From Prunus persica (Eukaryota; Streptophyta; Magnoliopsida; Rosales; Rosaceae): 64,000 nucleotides of DNA. Positions 11,201 through 22,100 of this stretch are shown one piece after another; positions within the stretch are counted from its first letter, which is position 1, and every line of letters starts with the position of its first letter. The position numbers and the translations under genes were made by a program. The DNA lies in NCBI RefSeq assembly GCF_000346465.2, contig NC_034010.1:29614787-29678786 (forward strand), given 5' to 3'. The notes beneath the pieces were generated by a model that saw only the letters and a program-made list of their open reading frames with translations, was not told the origin of the DNA and did no database searches.

Positions 11201-11840
11201 ACCCTTGAGGTATTATTGCAAATTGTGGTACGCCACATATTTTTTTGGCATAAGAGAATGATGAATTTAATAAAGTTCGATTCTGTTATAATCGACACCT
11301 CAAGGAAGAAATATATTTTGTGAATTCCGATTGTTAAGAATACACCGTGAAATGGATAATATCAATATAAACCTCAAATGATGAATTGAGGCTCCCCACA
11401 TATTTTGATATATCTGGGCCAGAAGCACATGGATTCAAATATATGAGAAATCCCGAATTTGAGGTTGTGGATATATAATAGTTAATGCTCTTCACTACTA
11501 TATTGCGATATTATCGTTGCTTTTACTCAATTCATATTTCATGTCCATTTGAAAAGGGCGAATAAATTCTGAGTTTGTGTTTAGCCCAGGCCAAAAGTTT
11601 CATACGTTGAAATATGAAATTTAGGAGAGTCGATGTGGTTATTTGAACCTATAAGGCACAAGGTTCCAAACCGTCATTTTGAAAAGACGTAAAAAAAAAA
11701 TAAAAAAAAAAAAATAATAATAAACCACAGGTGCAAATTTAAGAATGTGCGCAATTATTATAATATGAAAGGAACATACAACATATAGATTTTTCCACCT
11801 GCAATGAAGGTGCAGGTCCTGTAAAATCTATAAAAATACA

Positions 11841-12392
11841 TTATGTTCTGGAAGCCTCTGAAGGAAAAGGACGACGCCTCTTAAGCTTAGCCATGAGCCT
11901 CTCATGGTCTCCCAAAATTCTTTCATTGGAGACCTGCAGCATGTCTAGCCTTCTCAGTGTATCAACAGAGTACGAACTCACCAGTTTCAACAAGGCATTA
12001 TTCTCTCCTTTAAGTTTCTCAACCTCTTGTTGAGACTCATGAAGCATTCTTTGGAGAGACGAATTTTCAGTTGTTAGCCTCTCAACCTCGTTTGCTCTAG
12101 CACGCAAACGATCAGCCATGTTAGAAACAGAAGCAGCACTCTGAATGCTAAAAGCCATTGAGTCATCAATAGCCTCTTCCTCAGACCTCCCTGTTAACAG
12201 CATTTCATCCATTGGAGTAATGAAATTCCTAGCTACTATGACAGCAGTAGCATCATTCATCATCACAGAATCATTAACTGTGAGATGACGATTTTGGGAT
12301 ACAAAGGATGGACGCCAAACTTTGGCGTCACTGGTTGTTGTGGGAGTATCATTTAAATTGAAATAATTTGGGCAGGAAGAAGAGGAAGCCAT
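11841..12392 (-). CDS. antisense ORF of the retrotransposon: coiled-coil protein of unknown function
   Basis: An uninterrupted 183-codon ORF running against the direction of the element. The N-terminus is Ser/Asn-rich (MASSSSCPNYFNLNDTP). The middle contains ARNFITPMDEMLLTGRSEEE and SIQSAASVSNMADRLRARAN. Residues about 95-165 form a heptad-patterned coiled coil (VERLTTENSSLQRMLHESQQ, then VEKLKGENNALLKLV) and end in a basic patch (AKLKRRRP). I remember similar predicted proteins occurring in many copies in plant genomes next to retroelements, never with a known role. It is the only long open frame in the element and it is intact although the insertion is otherwise non-coding. That suggests either very recent insertion or function. 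No ribosome or promoter evidence can be read here. Confidence 0.6.
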   Translation of the reverse strand: MASSSSCPNYFNLNDTPTTTSDAKVWRPSFVSQNRHLTVNDSVMMNDATAVIVARNFITPMDEMLLTGRSEEEAIDDSMAFSIQSAASVSNMADRLRARANEVERLTTENSSLQRMLHESQQEVEKLKGENNALLKLVSSYSVDTLRRLDMLQVSNERILGDHERLMAKLKRRRPFPSEASRT

Positions 12393-13013
12393 TTTTAAGA
12401 AGGTTTCGAAGAAAGTCTTAAGAAAACTAAAGTTTCAGAAAATGAAGGAAGTTAAGTTGAAACGCAGTTGCTCCAATCAAGTTTTGCAAAGGCAATATCT
12501 ATATGAGGAAATATGGCTACAGTTTTTCAGGATCTCAATATCTTTTCGGATCCCCATATTCTCTTTTTCTTTCCCAGATTCCAAAACTTCACGTGGCCTC
12601 CATTAATGTTTGTCGGCACTTTCGGCGTTTTCAAAGTATTATTTTCGTCAAAAGCCGATCTTGCTTTGCGGATTTCATGGAGCTATTTTTTCAAAAGCAC
12701 CCCGAGAATCTCGCAATTTTCTTATGGTTAATTTGAAATTCACCTGTTCTACCTATTCCCCTTATTTGTGTATAAATGTGTTACTAACGAAATTTTCTTT
12801 GCAGAAGACATCCAGTTTTCTCCATACCTAGTGATGCGATATCTACTTGTTTTTCTTATCAGTGAGCACTTAATATGCCCGAGAAGCAAGACTATCTCTG
12901 ATCATCCATTCAGGAAGCGAGACTATCCCTGATCACGTTTCCGCCACATCAGGGAACTGTGAAGGCAACCTTATGCTCTAATCTCCGGAAGTTCTTCTAG
13001 ACTAGAAGAAATG

Positions 13014-13097
13014 AGAGCTTGTTGTTTGCTCCCACCAGCTTCCTTCCTTGATTGCTGAGCTTGTTGTCTGCTCCCACCAGCTTCCTTCCCTGATTGC
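13014..13097. repeat. 42-bp tandem duplication
   Basis: Two adjacent copies of a 42-bp unit beginning GAGCTTGTTG and containing CTCCCACCAGCTTCCTTCC, differing at about two bases. It lies inside the retrotransposon. Confidence 0.9.
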
Positions 13098-13564
13098 TTA
13101 CCTTCTCTTGCAATCAATATCACAATTTTTTTGCCTTTTTTCTCTTTTTGTAACTCTCTGTTCATAAGAGATTTTATTTCTTTAGAATGAACATCTGAAG
13201 AAAGAATCCATGGAGTGATCCTAACTCTGAGGGTTATTTGTTTTTGACAGAGAAAAGAGTTGTGATTTTGCTCTTGCAGGATATAACTAGATCATCAAGC
13301 GCTACATTATATTTACTAGGCCGATACGAGCTTGAATGATACTTGAGAAAAGTTTCTCCCACCTAAGGATGTAAGCAATATTTGTGTTATTATATGCTTA
13401 TATACTTATTTGATATTTTATCTTGAAAGGTAACCAAATGGGGAGATAAGTCTGTTCCAAAAGAATGGCTTGTATGTATCCATGAATTATTAATGCAAAT
13501 TTTACAGATTGCAAGTTGGATACATTGATAATACACTGCACAGATTAAAAGTCCCATAAGAACA

Positions 13565-13770
13565 GAATATGGGTATAGCAGTAATCAATATGATGCACGC
13601 CTGTTGCGTAGCAAATGATGTGAATTGAAGTCCCGAAAGGACAATCCTTTGACATGTCAATATTGATATTGTGCACGCCTAATGCGTAGCAAATTGTATG
13701 GGTTAAAGTCCCAGAAATTAATTGACATGTATGTATTAATCTGTGGCATGCCTGCAGCATGACAGATATA
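13565..13770 (+). repeat. degenerate repeat with GCACGCCTNNTGCGTAGCAAAT core
   Basis: At least two clear units (TGCACGCCTGTTGCGTAGCA and TGCACGCCTAATGCGTAGCA) about 80 bp apart. Each is followed by AAAGTCCC or GAAGTCCC, and a third, weaker unit lies near 13745 (GGCATGCCTGCAGCATGACA). Non-coding interior of the element. Confidence 0.6.
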
Positions 13771-14929
13771 TGGGTTCTAAATGTTCCAACTCCCTAAAAT
13801 AGAGATTATCCACGCCCTACTGTAAAATAACGCTCCATTGGAGGTTATAATCCACATTCTCACATAATAAAAGCCCCATGAAGTGGCTTGGGTACCCAAA
13901 AGCAAAGAAATGCTTATAATTGATGCATGCACGTGCAAATGAGAATGATGAGATCATGAATTGATGAATGACAATTTTTAGTTTAGAGTAGCTACTCAAA
14001 TTATCAATGGGCTGTGTTGATTGGAACCACGTTCAATTATTAAATGTCGACAATATCATTGGCCAAAATGGAATGAGGTAATTCCATTATAGATGAGAAT
14101 GAACGTGAAAGAATAAACCCACAGTACGAACCCCAAAAGATGTTAATACTGAAATTTATACTTGGGTGTTCGGAATAAAAGGGAATATACCTACTTTGTA
14201 TGACACAGTGTTTTTTGGCAGAAACAAGGAATGTTGGGTTTTCTCCATATTTACAGATTCAATTGTGCCCCCTTGTTGCACATTTACAGAGACCAACATG
14301 TTATCTTTAAGGGTTATTCAATGCACGGAGTATATCACTAGAAGTGATTCCCTAAAGATGTATAAATAGCAGGGTTAAAGCTATTTAATGTGTCATAAAG
14401 TTTAAATCCCTTTAACCAAAATCCTTGAAAGGATTGAAATTGCATGAAGCAAGTCCCTGACTGACATGTGCCTGAAGCACAAAACCTGTACTCTCTAAAC
14501 ACGCATAAATTGCATCAATGAGTACATTGATTATAATATGTTTGCAACGTATTGAAACTCTTGAAGAGTTCAAGAAATATTTGTCTCGACTTAAAGATCG
14601 AGCATTATGCCAACGAGATTCTTGCTTATACTAAGAAAGTATTGAAGCATTTTTATGAGGATTATCCGTTGGGCACTCTAAAGATTTTCCGGAAGTATAT
14701 TGGACCGGACATTGTATTTTCCAGATAGAGCTCAACTCCATCACCATCATTTTGGGATGATGTGAGGCATATTTGATGTTATCTCAGCATAATACCATAT
14801 ACAGGCATATTTTTTTTGAGTGAACTTACAAATAGCCCAAGTGTTATTAGATATGCGGACTCTGGAAATCTCTATGGTCGCTTACTGGAAAAAGCTAGTC
14901 ATGAAGTTTTCAGGGGGAGATATTCATTA

Positions 14930-15352
14930 GGGGGAGCGTGGTATTAATAAAGAACTTCATACACTGTACTCTTTTTCCTTCATCCAGGTTTTTATCCCAC
15001 TGGGTTTTTCCTGGTAAGGTTTTAACGAGGCAGTGTCGCTCAAGATTGACTCACAGAAGCAGTGTCAACTACGATATTCAGAAAGGTGATCAACAGTATG
15101 ACTTAAAGATATTTTGCCAAGCATCAGGGGGAGCGTGCTATCAATAAAGATCTTCAAACACTGTACTCTTTTTCCTTCGTCCAGGTTTTTATCCCACTGG
15201 ATTTTTCCTGGCAAGGTTTTAACGAGGCAGTGTCGCACGCGTGTCAATATACACAGAATTTTATGTTACACATGATTATGTACTCTTTTTTCCTTTGACC
15301 AGTTTTTGTCCCAGTGGGTTTTTACTGGCAAGGTTTTTAACGAGGCATATTC
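14930..15352 (+). repeat. three tandem copies of the pre-polypurine module
   Basis: The stretch ACTGTACTCTTTTTCC... CCACTGGGTTTTTCCTGG... GGTTTTAACGAGGCAG occurs at about 14961-15037, 15158-15237 and 15283-15352. The first two copies lie in a duplication of about 197 bp that begins at GGGGGAGCGTG (14930 and 15127). From memory, this module normally sits once just before the polypurine tract in many plant Copia elements. Here GGGGGAG itself appears at 14913, 14930, 15127 and 15374. Confidence 0.8.
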
Positions 15353-15371
15353 CATATCATTTGTGGTCTCC

Positions 15372-15380
15372 AAGGGGGAG
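15372..15380 (+). other. polypurine tract
   Basis: AAGGGGGAG sits immediately before the 3' LTR. This is the expected place and composition for the plus-strand primer of reverse transcription. Confidence 0.85.
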
Positions 15381-15566
15381 TGTTGTAAATAATAAGGTAG
15401 AGCCCACCTCCAATTGGAAGAGGCTTTGCCTACAAAACGGTTCACACCCTTCCTTTGTAAACACAGATAGAAATGAGAAGAGAACAAACATTCAATGAAG
15501 AGAAATCAGTTTCTATACTTTCTTTATATCTCAATTATCTCTACAATTTCTTCTAGATTTATAACA
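15381..15566 (+). repeat. 3' LTR of the retrotransposon
   Basis: 186 bp, same length as the 5' LTR, with three substitutions relative to it and no indels. It is followed by the target duplication ATAGT. Confidence 0.95.
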
Positions 15567-15976
15567 ATAGTACTATTATAGGGATGAGGTGTATACAATT
15601 GGATGGTCCATCTATTTGGGCTCTCATTCAAAATAGGATCAGTGTTGAAGGCCCCATGCGGCCACAAGTTGTCAAGTTCTGTCCCCAAGTCCAAAGCCAA
15701 AAGCTAACTGTTTAAAGCCAATTATTCTTTTTGACGGCCCCATATTCTAGTCCAGGCCCGAAAACTCTGAGTCCGGGTGCGGTTTCACCCCCGAAAAAAC
15801 AAAAAAAAAAGATTTGAGAAAGAGGAAAGACAGAAAGAAAGAAGACATGAACGAAACCAATGGTGGTGTGCGTTTACTCTCTCTTTCTAAAGAGTCGAAA
15901 ATCATATGCTGGTGTGGTTTTTGAGGTCTAGGGTTTGAGATCTTGGAGGGTGGAAAAGACACTGAAACATTTGGCC

Positions 15977-18900
15977 ATGGATGAACCAACCCCCACAGTG
16001 TTTTACGAGACACGACGTCACATTACGAGGCCCTATACTCCCAGTTACCCTCCCCAACAGGTTCTTAATTATGTTGTTTTCTTGAACTTCAACATAATCA
16101 AATTCATCTTCCATAATCGCTCAATTAATCAGTTTCCTGATTGTTTTCTTTTCCGATTGATTTACGGAGTTCAGGCCAATGACGGCAGTAAAGGGAGCTT
16201 TCTTTCACTGCTTTCCCTTCAAGGTTCATCTCATTTTCCCTAATTTTTATTGTTTATTTCTTACTGATAGAAGATTAAAATTGTTTTTTGGATGAATTAT
16301 GGTGTTTGACACGGTGATCATGTCGCCTAATCTTAATTGATTGACTTGTCTTTCCACTTGATCCATGAAGGTGTGAACCAACTCAAAGAGAAATGGAACG
16401 AATACAAACAGCCAAGAAAATTGAGAAAATTGGCATCATTGTTTATCTCTCCAAGAGGTGAACGTGTGGCTGTGGCTTCTGGAAATCAGATAACAATTTT
16501 GCAGAAGGAGGATGACTACTCAAAGCCATGTGGCACTTTTACAAGTAAGATGTACTCGCTGATTTCGTTGACCTTACCTTTGTGGAATCATCAGTTTCTG
16601 TTGTTGCCTCGTTTTAATAGCTGTAAACTGAAAGCCTTGAAGTTATCAATATTATAAGGGCATTGAATTTTCGGTATTATATGTTATCCCTGCAAAGGTG
16701 GGGTATTTGCCAATGAAAAGTTTGCCTGTATGAGATATATATATATATATATGCTTTAGAAATTTGAATTTGAATTTTGTTTATTTTGGCAACCAAATTT
16801 GTAGGTTACCTCATCTCTGTTTTACATTAAAATAGTTACTAATTTGTGTTCTATGCATCAGGTGGCAGCCTTGCTTCATTTACAACAGGGACTTGGTCAG
16901 AAAGTCATGATGTTCTCGGAGTTGCTGATGACACTGATACACTATATTTTATCAAAGCAAACGGTGATGAGATAACGAGGATCGCGAGGAGGCATTTAAA
17001 AGTATCTCTACCAGTAATAAGCCTGATTGTGCAGGATGATTCTGATGCACAGAAATCTTGTCTGTAAGTATTTTATTTTTTCCTGCCCATAGGCTGTGCA
17101 AAAATTATGCATAAAAGAACATTTGTGAAAAGTAGTTTCTTGTTGTTCTGTTCTTGATTTTGTGGCTTGAGGTTCTAGTTCATTGTTTGAGTATGAGATG
17201 TTTTCAGGTGTAGCTTTATTGTGGTCACATCTGATGGTTCCCTTCAGCATGTTGAGATCTGTCAGGATCCAAGTTCCTCCATATATTCTGCACGCACCTC
17301 AAATAATGGATTAACTGCAAAGGGGCAGTTCCCTGACAATGTTTTATGCGTTGACTACCAACCAGGGCTTTCTTTGCTTGCTGTTGTCACACTAACCTCA
17401 GGTTGAAACCCTGTCATGTTTCCTACTACCTTCATTTTAGTTTTTTCATTGGTTATGCATGAAGATAGTCATTTATACGGGCCTTTATGTGGTTGATATA
17501 ATTTTTTAGATTAGAATCTTAAACAAATCTGCACGTCTTACATGAATCTGGCTGATCGGGTGACCTTCTTTGTTGTTGGAAGAATGTCAGAAAAACTCTA
17601 GATGTTTTTGTTGGTTCATCAGATTGTGCAGATACTTGCATATGATTTTTTTTGGTGTGGTGACTTTTGTGGTTGGTTGTTAACCACTGTGTTCGTTGAC
17701 CGTAATAAAATTTTATGTGGTTGTTTTTGGGACTTTGATCTAAGTATATCCTGGATACAAAAAATGTATTGACATTAAGTTACAAATTATTTCTAGAAAG
17801 ATGGAAAATGATGTAATATAATAACCAGACTAGTTATATTAATTAATTCATGATTATCTTCCAGGTTCTTGTTATCTTTCTCTTTGGGGTAGAAGTAGGA
17901 TCATTGATCTGGAGCAGCTTGTTACCATTCAGTTTGAGGGTTTTTATTCCAAACCAAAAGGTCAGAAAAGTAAGCTAGCACATCCAAAGGTGCTAATCTC
18001 CCCACAAGCCAAATTTGTTGCAACTTTAGATGTGACAGGATGCTTGCACATATTTAAGCTGGATAAAGACTGCTTTTCACTTTCAAATTTTACATGCAGA
18101 GAGAGATGCGAGTCAGAACTGACCAATAATTTGTCAAGTGGAGAGGGGGAACATTTAAGTGACATTGTGGATTTTACTTGGTGGTCTGACCACATCCTTG
18201 CTTTTGCAAGAAGGAGTGGCATTGTTACCATGCTTGACATCCTTAGTGGCTTGAAAGTTCAGGAAAATGGAACTGTATATTCTAAGCCCATTATAGAAAG
18301 AATAAATATGTTTCAAGGAAACATTTTTCTTTTGGAGACCATTTCATCTGAAAAGAGATCAAACTCAAAGGAAACTAATGATTCACATAGTATGGAGCAT
18401 ATTGCAGTGGACAGCCTTGACCAAATTGACATTTCTTCATTGAACTGGAGCCTTGTATCATTTTCTGAGAGGTCCATCCTGGAAATGTATAACATTTTGA
18501 TTAGAAATGAAAAATATCAGGCTGCCTTGGATTTTGCTGATTGTCATGGGTTGGATAAAGATGAAGTCATAAAATCACAGTGGTTGCATTCAAGTCAAGG
18601 AGCAAATGAAATAAGTACCTTTTTATCAAAAATTAAGGATAAACCTTTTATACTTTCTGAATGTGTTGATAAAGTTGGACCTACAGAAGATGCTGTGAGG
18701 GCCTTACTTGCATATGGGCTGCGCCTAACCAACCAGTATGGGTTTTCTGAACCTGAAAAGGATGAATGTACGGAAATTTGGGATTTCCGCATGGCTAGAC
18801 TTCAGTTATTGCAATTCAAAGACCGGTTGGAGACGTTTCTTGGGATAAATATGGGCAGGTATTTTACTCTTCAGGAGCTATATTTTTACATTAGCAAAAT

Positions 18901-19026
18901 GTTATATTTTTGAATACCTCTCTGTCTTTATATGCCAACTTTGGATTATAGTAACTTTTACAAAGTAGACACTCATCAGCATCAAATTAAACTTTTATTT
19001 TCTTTCTTTGGTTGGTATTTGCAGTT

Positions 19027-19101
<75 letters not shown>

Positions 19102-22100
19102 TGTTAGTTATTATTGAAAAAATGGAGTTGATTGAATATGTTTTTGATTTCCCCATAGGAATATGAGTGATGATTTGCTCGGAACTTTGATTTTTTGCCA
19201 TACCTGTGATGATTGCTACTAACCAACAGTTGAATGACATAGTTTTTATGCAGGTTTTCTGTGCAGGAATATAGAAAATTTCGAGCTATGCCTATAAATG
19301 AAGCTGCTCTTACTCTTGCTGAAAGTGGGAAAATTGGGGCTTTAAATCTCCTGTTCAAGCGCCATCCTTATTCACTGGCTCCTTTCATATTGGATATTTT
19401 AGCTGCTATCCCTGAAACAGTTCCTGTACAAACATATGGGCAGCTTCTCCCAGGGAGGTCTCCCCCAACAAGTGTAATTTTGAGAGAAGAGGATTGGGTT
19501 GAATGTGAGAAAATGATAAATTTTATCAACAGATCACCCAAGGACCATGAGATTTGTATCCAAATCCAGACTGAACCCATACTCAAGCAGTGCCGAGGAT
19601 CTGTTTGGCCATCTACTAATGAACTTTCAACATGGTACAAGAAGAGAGCTAGAGATATTGATAGTTGTAGTGGACAGCTAGATAATTGCCTTTGCTTGAT
19701 TGAGTTTGCTAATCGCAAAGGTGTATATGAGTTGCAGCGATTCCATGAGGATGTCTCATATTTGCACCAACTTATTTATTCTGATGACAGTATTGGTGAA
19801 ATAAATTCCAGTCTGAGTCTTGTCATTTGGGAACAATTATCTGACTATGAGAAATTTGGGATGATGCTTAAAGGAGTTAAAGAAGAAAATATGATTGGAA
19901 GATTGCGTAATATGGCAGTTCCATTTATGCAAAATAGGTTTCATTATACAGTCTCAGTTTCACAGGATCAGGTTGCAGATAATCATCTTACCCCAGAGCA
20001 TAACAAGGTCGAGTCATTTCTGGTTAGATGGCTAAAGGAAACTGCTTCCGAGAACAAATTGGACATCTGCTTGCTTGTAATAGAGGAAGGGTGCTGTGAT
20101 TTCCAAAGTAATAGCCTATTTAAGGATGAGGTTGAAGTCATAGACTGTGCCCTGCAGTGCATTTATTTGTGCACTTCTACTGATAGGTGGAGTACTATGG
20201 CAACCATATTGTCAAAGCTTCCACATATTCAAGGTAATTGCTTATTTAGAAGTCTGGTTTGTGTGATAGTTAATGAAAATTTTATTTTCTGATGAGTACC
20301 TTTTTTCTTGCTGACTGAACAGATGGTGAAATAATTGTTGATGATCTTGAGAGAAGATTGAAATTGGCAGAAGGCCACATTGAAGTAGGGAGGCTCCTGG
20401 CATTTTATCAGGTTTGTATTCTTCCATGAGAGGGAAGCTTGTTCCAATTATGGTATTATACTACTACCTTTTACCCAACAAAAGAAAAAAAAATTGCACA
20501 GAGGGCAGGCACACTAGATTGTGTGTTTAACAGAGTAAGAATAAATGACATCGTAAATAATTAAGAGAGCAGATCCAAAAATCTTGGTATCTAACTGTTC
20601 TGAGAATATGACTCAGGCTGCAATTTTATATTCTGTTTTTTTTTTTTTTTTTAAAATTTAAAATTTAATTAATATTGTCGTGGTTTCAGGTACCAAAGCC
20701 TCTGAATTTTTTCCTAGAATCTCATGCTGATGGAAAAGGTGTAAAGCAAATTCTTCGCCTTATACTGTCAAAGTTTATACGTCGACAACCTGGTCGATCA
20801 GATACTGATTGGGCAAGCATGTGGCGTGATATGCAATGCATTAGGGATAAGGCATTTCCTTTCCTGGACCTGGAGTATATGTTGATGGAATTTTGCAGAG
20901 GGCTGCTGAAAGCTGGGAAGTTTTCTCTTGCCAGGAATTATTTAAAGGGTACAAGTTCAGTTGCTTTGGCATCTGAGAAGGCTGAAAATCTTGTCATACA
21001 AGCTGCAAGGGAGTATTTTTTCTCAGCTTCGAGTCTTACTTGTACTGAAGTAAGTATGAATATGCTTATGTTTTCTGATTATTTATGATATTCGAGCATT
21101 AAATGATACATTTAAGCGTTCAATGCCGTAGCACATTAATACTTGCTATCTGTGTTAATTAAATCATTGCACAACTTTCCAGATCTGGAAGGCTAAGGAA
21201 TGCCTCAATTTATTTCCAAGCAGCAGAAATGTCAAAGTGGAGTCTGATATTATTGATGCACTTACTGTTAGACTTCCCAGACTTGGAGTGACTCTCTTAC
21301 CCATGCAATTCAGGCAAATAAAAGATCCGATGGAGATTATTAAAACGGCAATCACATGCCAAAATGGTGCATATTTACATGTTGATGAACTCATTGAGAT
21401 TGCTAAACTTCTTGGATTGAGTTCTCCAGACAACATATCTTCTGTTCAGGAAGCGATTGCCAGAGAAGCTGCAGTTGCTGGTGATCTCCAATTGGCCCTT
21501 GATCTGTGTCTTGTTTTGGCTAAGAAAGGGCATGGTCACATTTGGGACTTATGTGCTGCAATAGCAAGGGGTCCTGCCCTTGAAAACATGGATATAAATT
21601 CTCGAAAGCAGTTATTGGGTTTTGCTTTGAGCAATTGTGATGAGGAATCCGTTAGTGAGTTGCTCCATGCATGGAAAGATTTAGATTTGCAAGGTCAATG
21701 TGAGACATTAATGATGTTGACAGGGACTGAATGTCCAGATTTTTCAATTCAAGGCTCCTCGGTTATTACAGGCCCAGTCCATGGTATTCAAGATATAATC
21801 AACCTAAAAGGTTGCTTGGAAATGGTTGAAGGAGCTAGTTGTGACGATCAAGAAGTTCATCTTAGTAACATTAAAAATTTACTTTCTGTTGTTGCTAAAA
21901 ATTTGCCTGTTGTGAATGGAACCAGTTGGGAATCTGTTTTGACAGAAAATGGAAAACTTTTGTCTTTTGCTGCCCTACAACTTCCATGGTTGCTTCAACT
22001 AAGTAGGAATACAGAACACAGTAAGAAATCGATTGGTAACTTGATTCCTGGAAAGCAATATGTGAGTGTAAGAACACAAGCTTTAGTGACCATTCTGTCC

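Larger units (their letters stand above)
8407..15566 (+). mobile_element. non-autonomous LTR retrotransposon (LARD-like, Copia-type ends) with captured cargo
   Basis: The element is bounded by two 186-bp direct repeats that start TGTTGTAAAT and end TATAACA. It is flanked by the 5-bp target duplication ATAGT (8402-8406 and 15567-15571). The 5' LTR is followed by CGTTATCAGCACGA, a motif I associate with plant Copia primer sites; the 3' LTR is preceded by the polypurine tract AAGGGGGAG. These signals fix the plus orientation. The 6.8-kb interior has no long sense ORF and no gag, protease, integrase or reverse transcriptase motif that I can recognise, so it must move, if at all, with proteins supplied by a relative. 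The interior carries an R2R3-MYB fragment, an antisense coiled-coil ORF and repeat arrays. The LTRs differ at 3 of 186 positions (1.6%), so the insertion is fairly recent. Confidence 0.9.

Noticed and set aside
11700..11725. Poly-A run as a retrocopy tail
   Set aside because: It lies inside the LTR element in AT-rich DNA, with no retrocopy before it and no target duplication.
14500..14900. Possible remnants of Copia integrase/reverse transcriptase/RNase H
   Set aside because: I tried the plus frames (for example IRYADSGNL near 14850), but stops are frequent and no catalytic motif is convincing. Not called.
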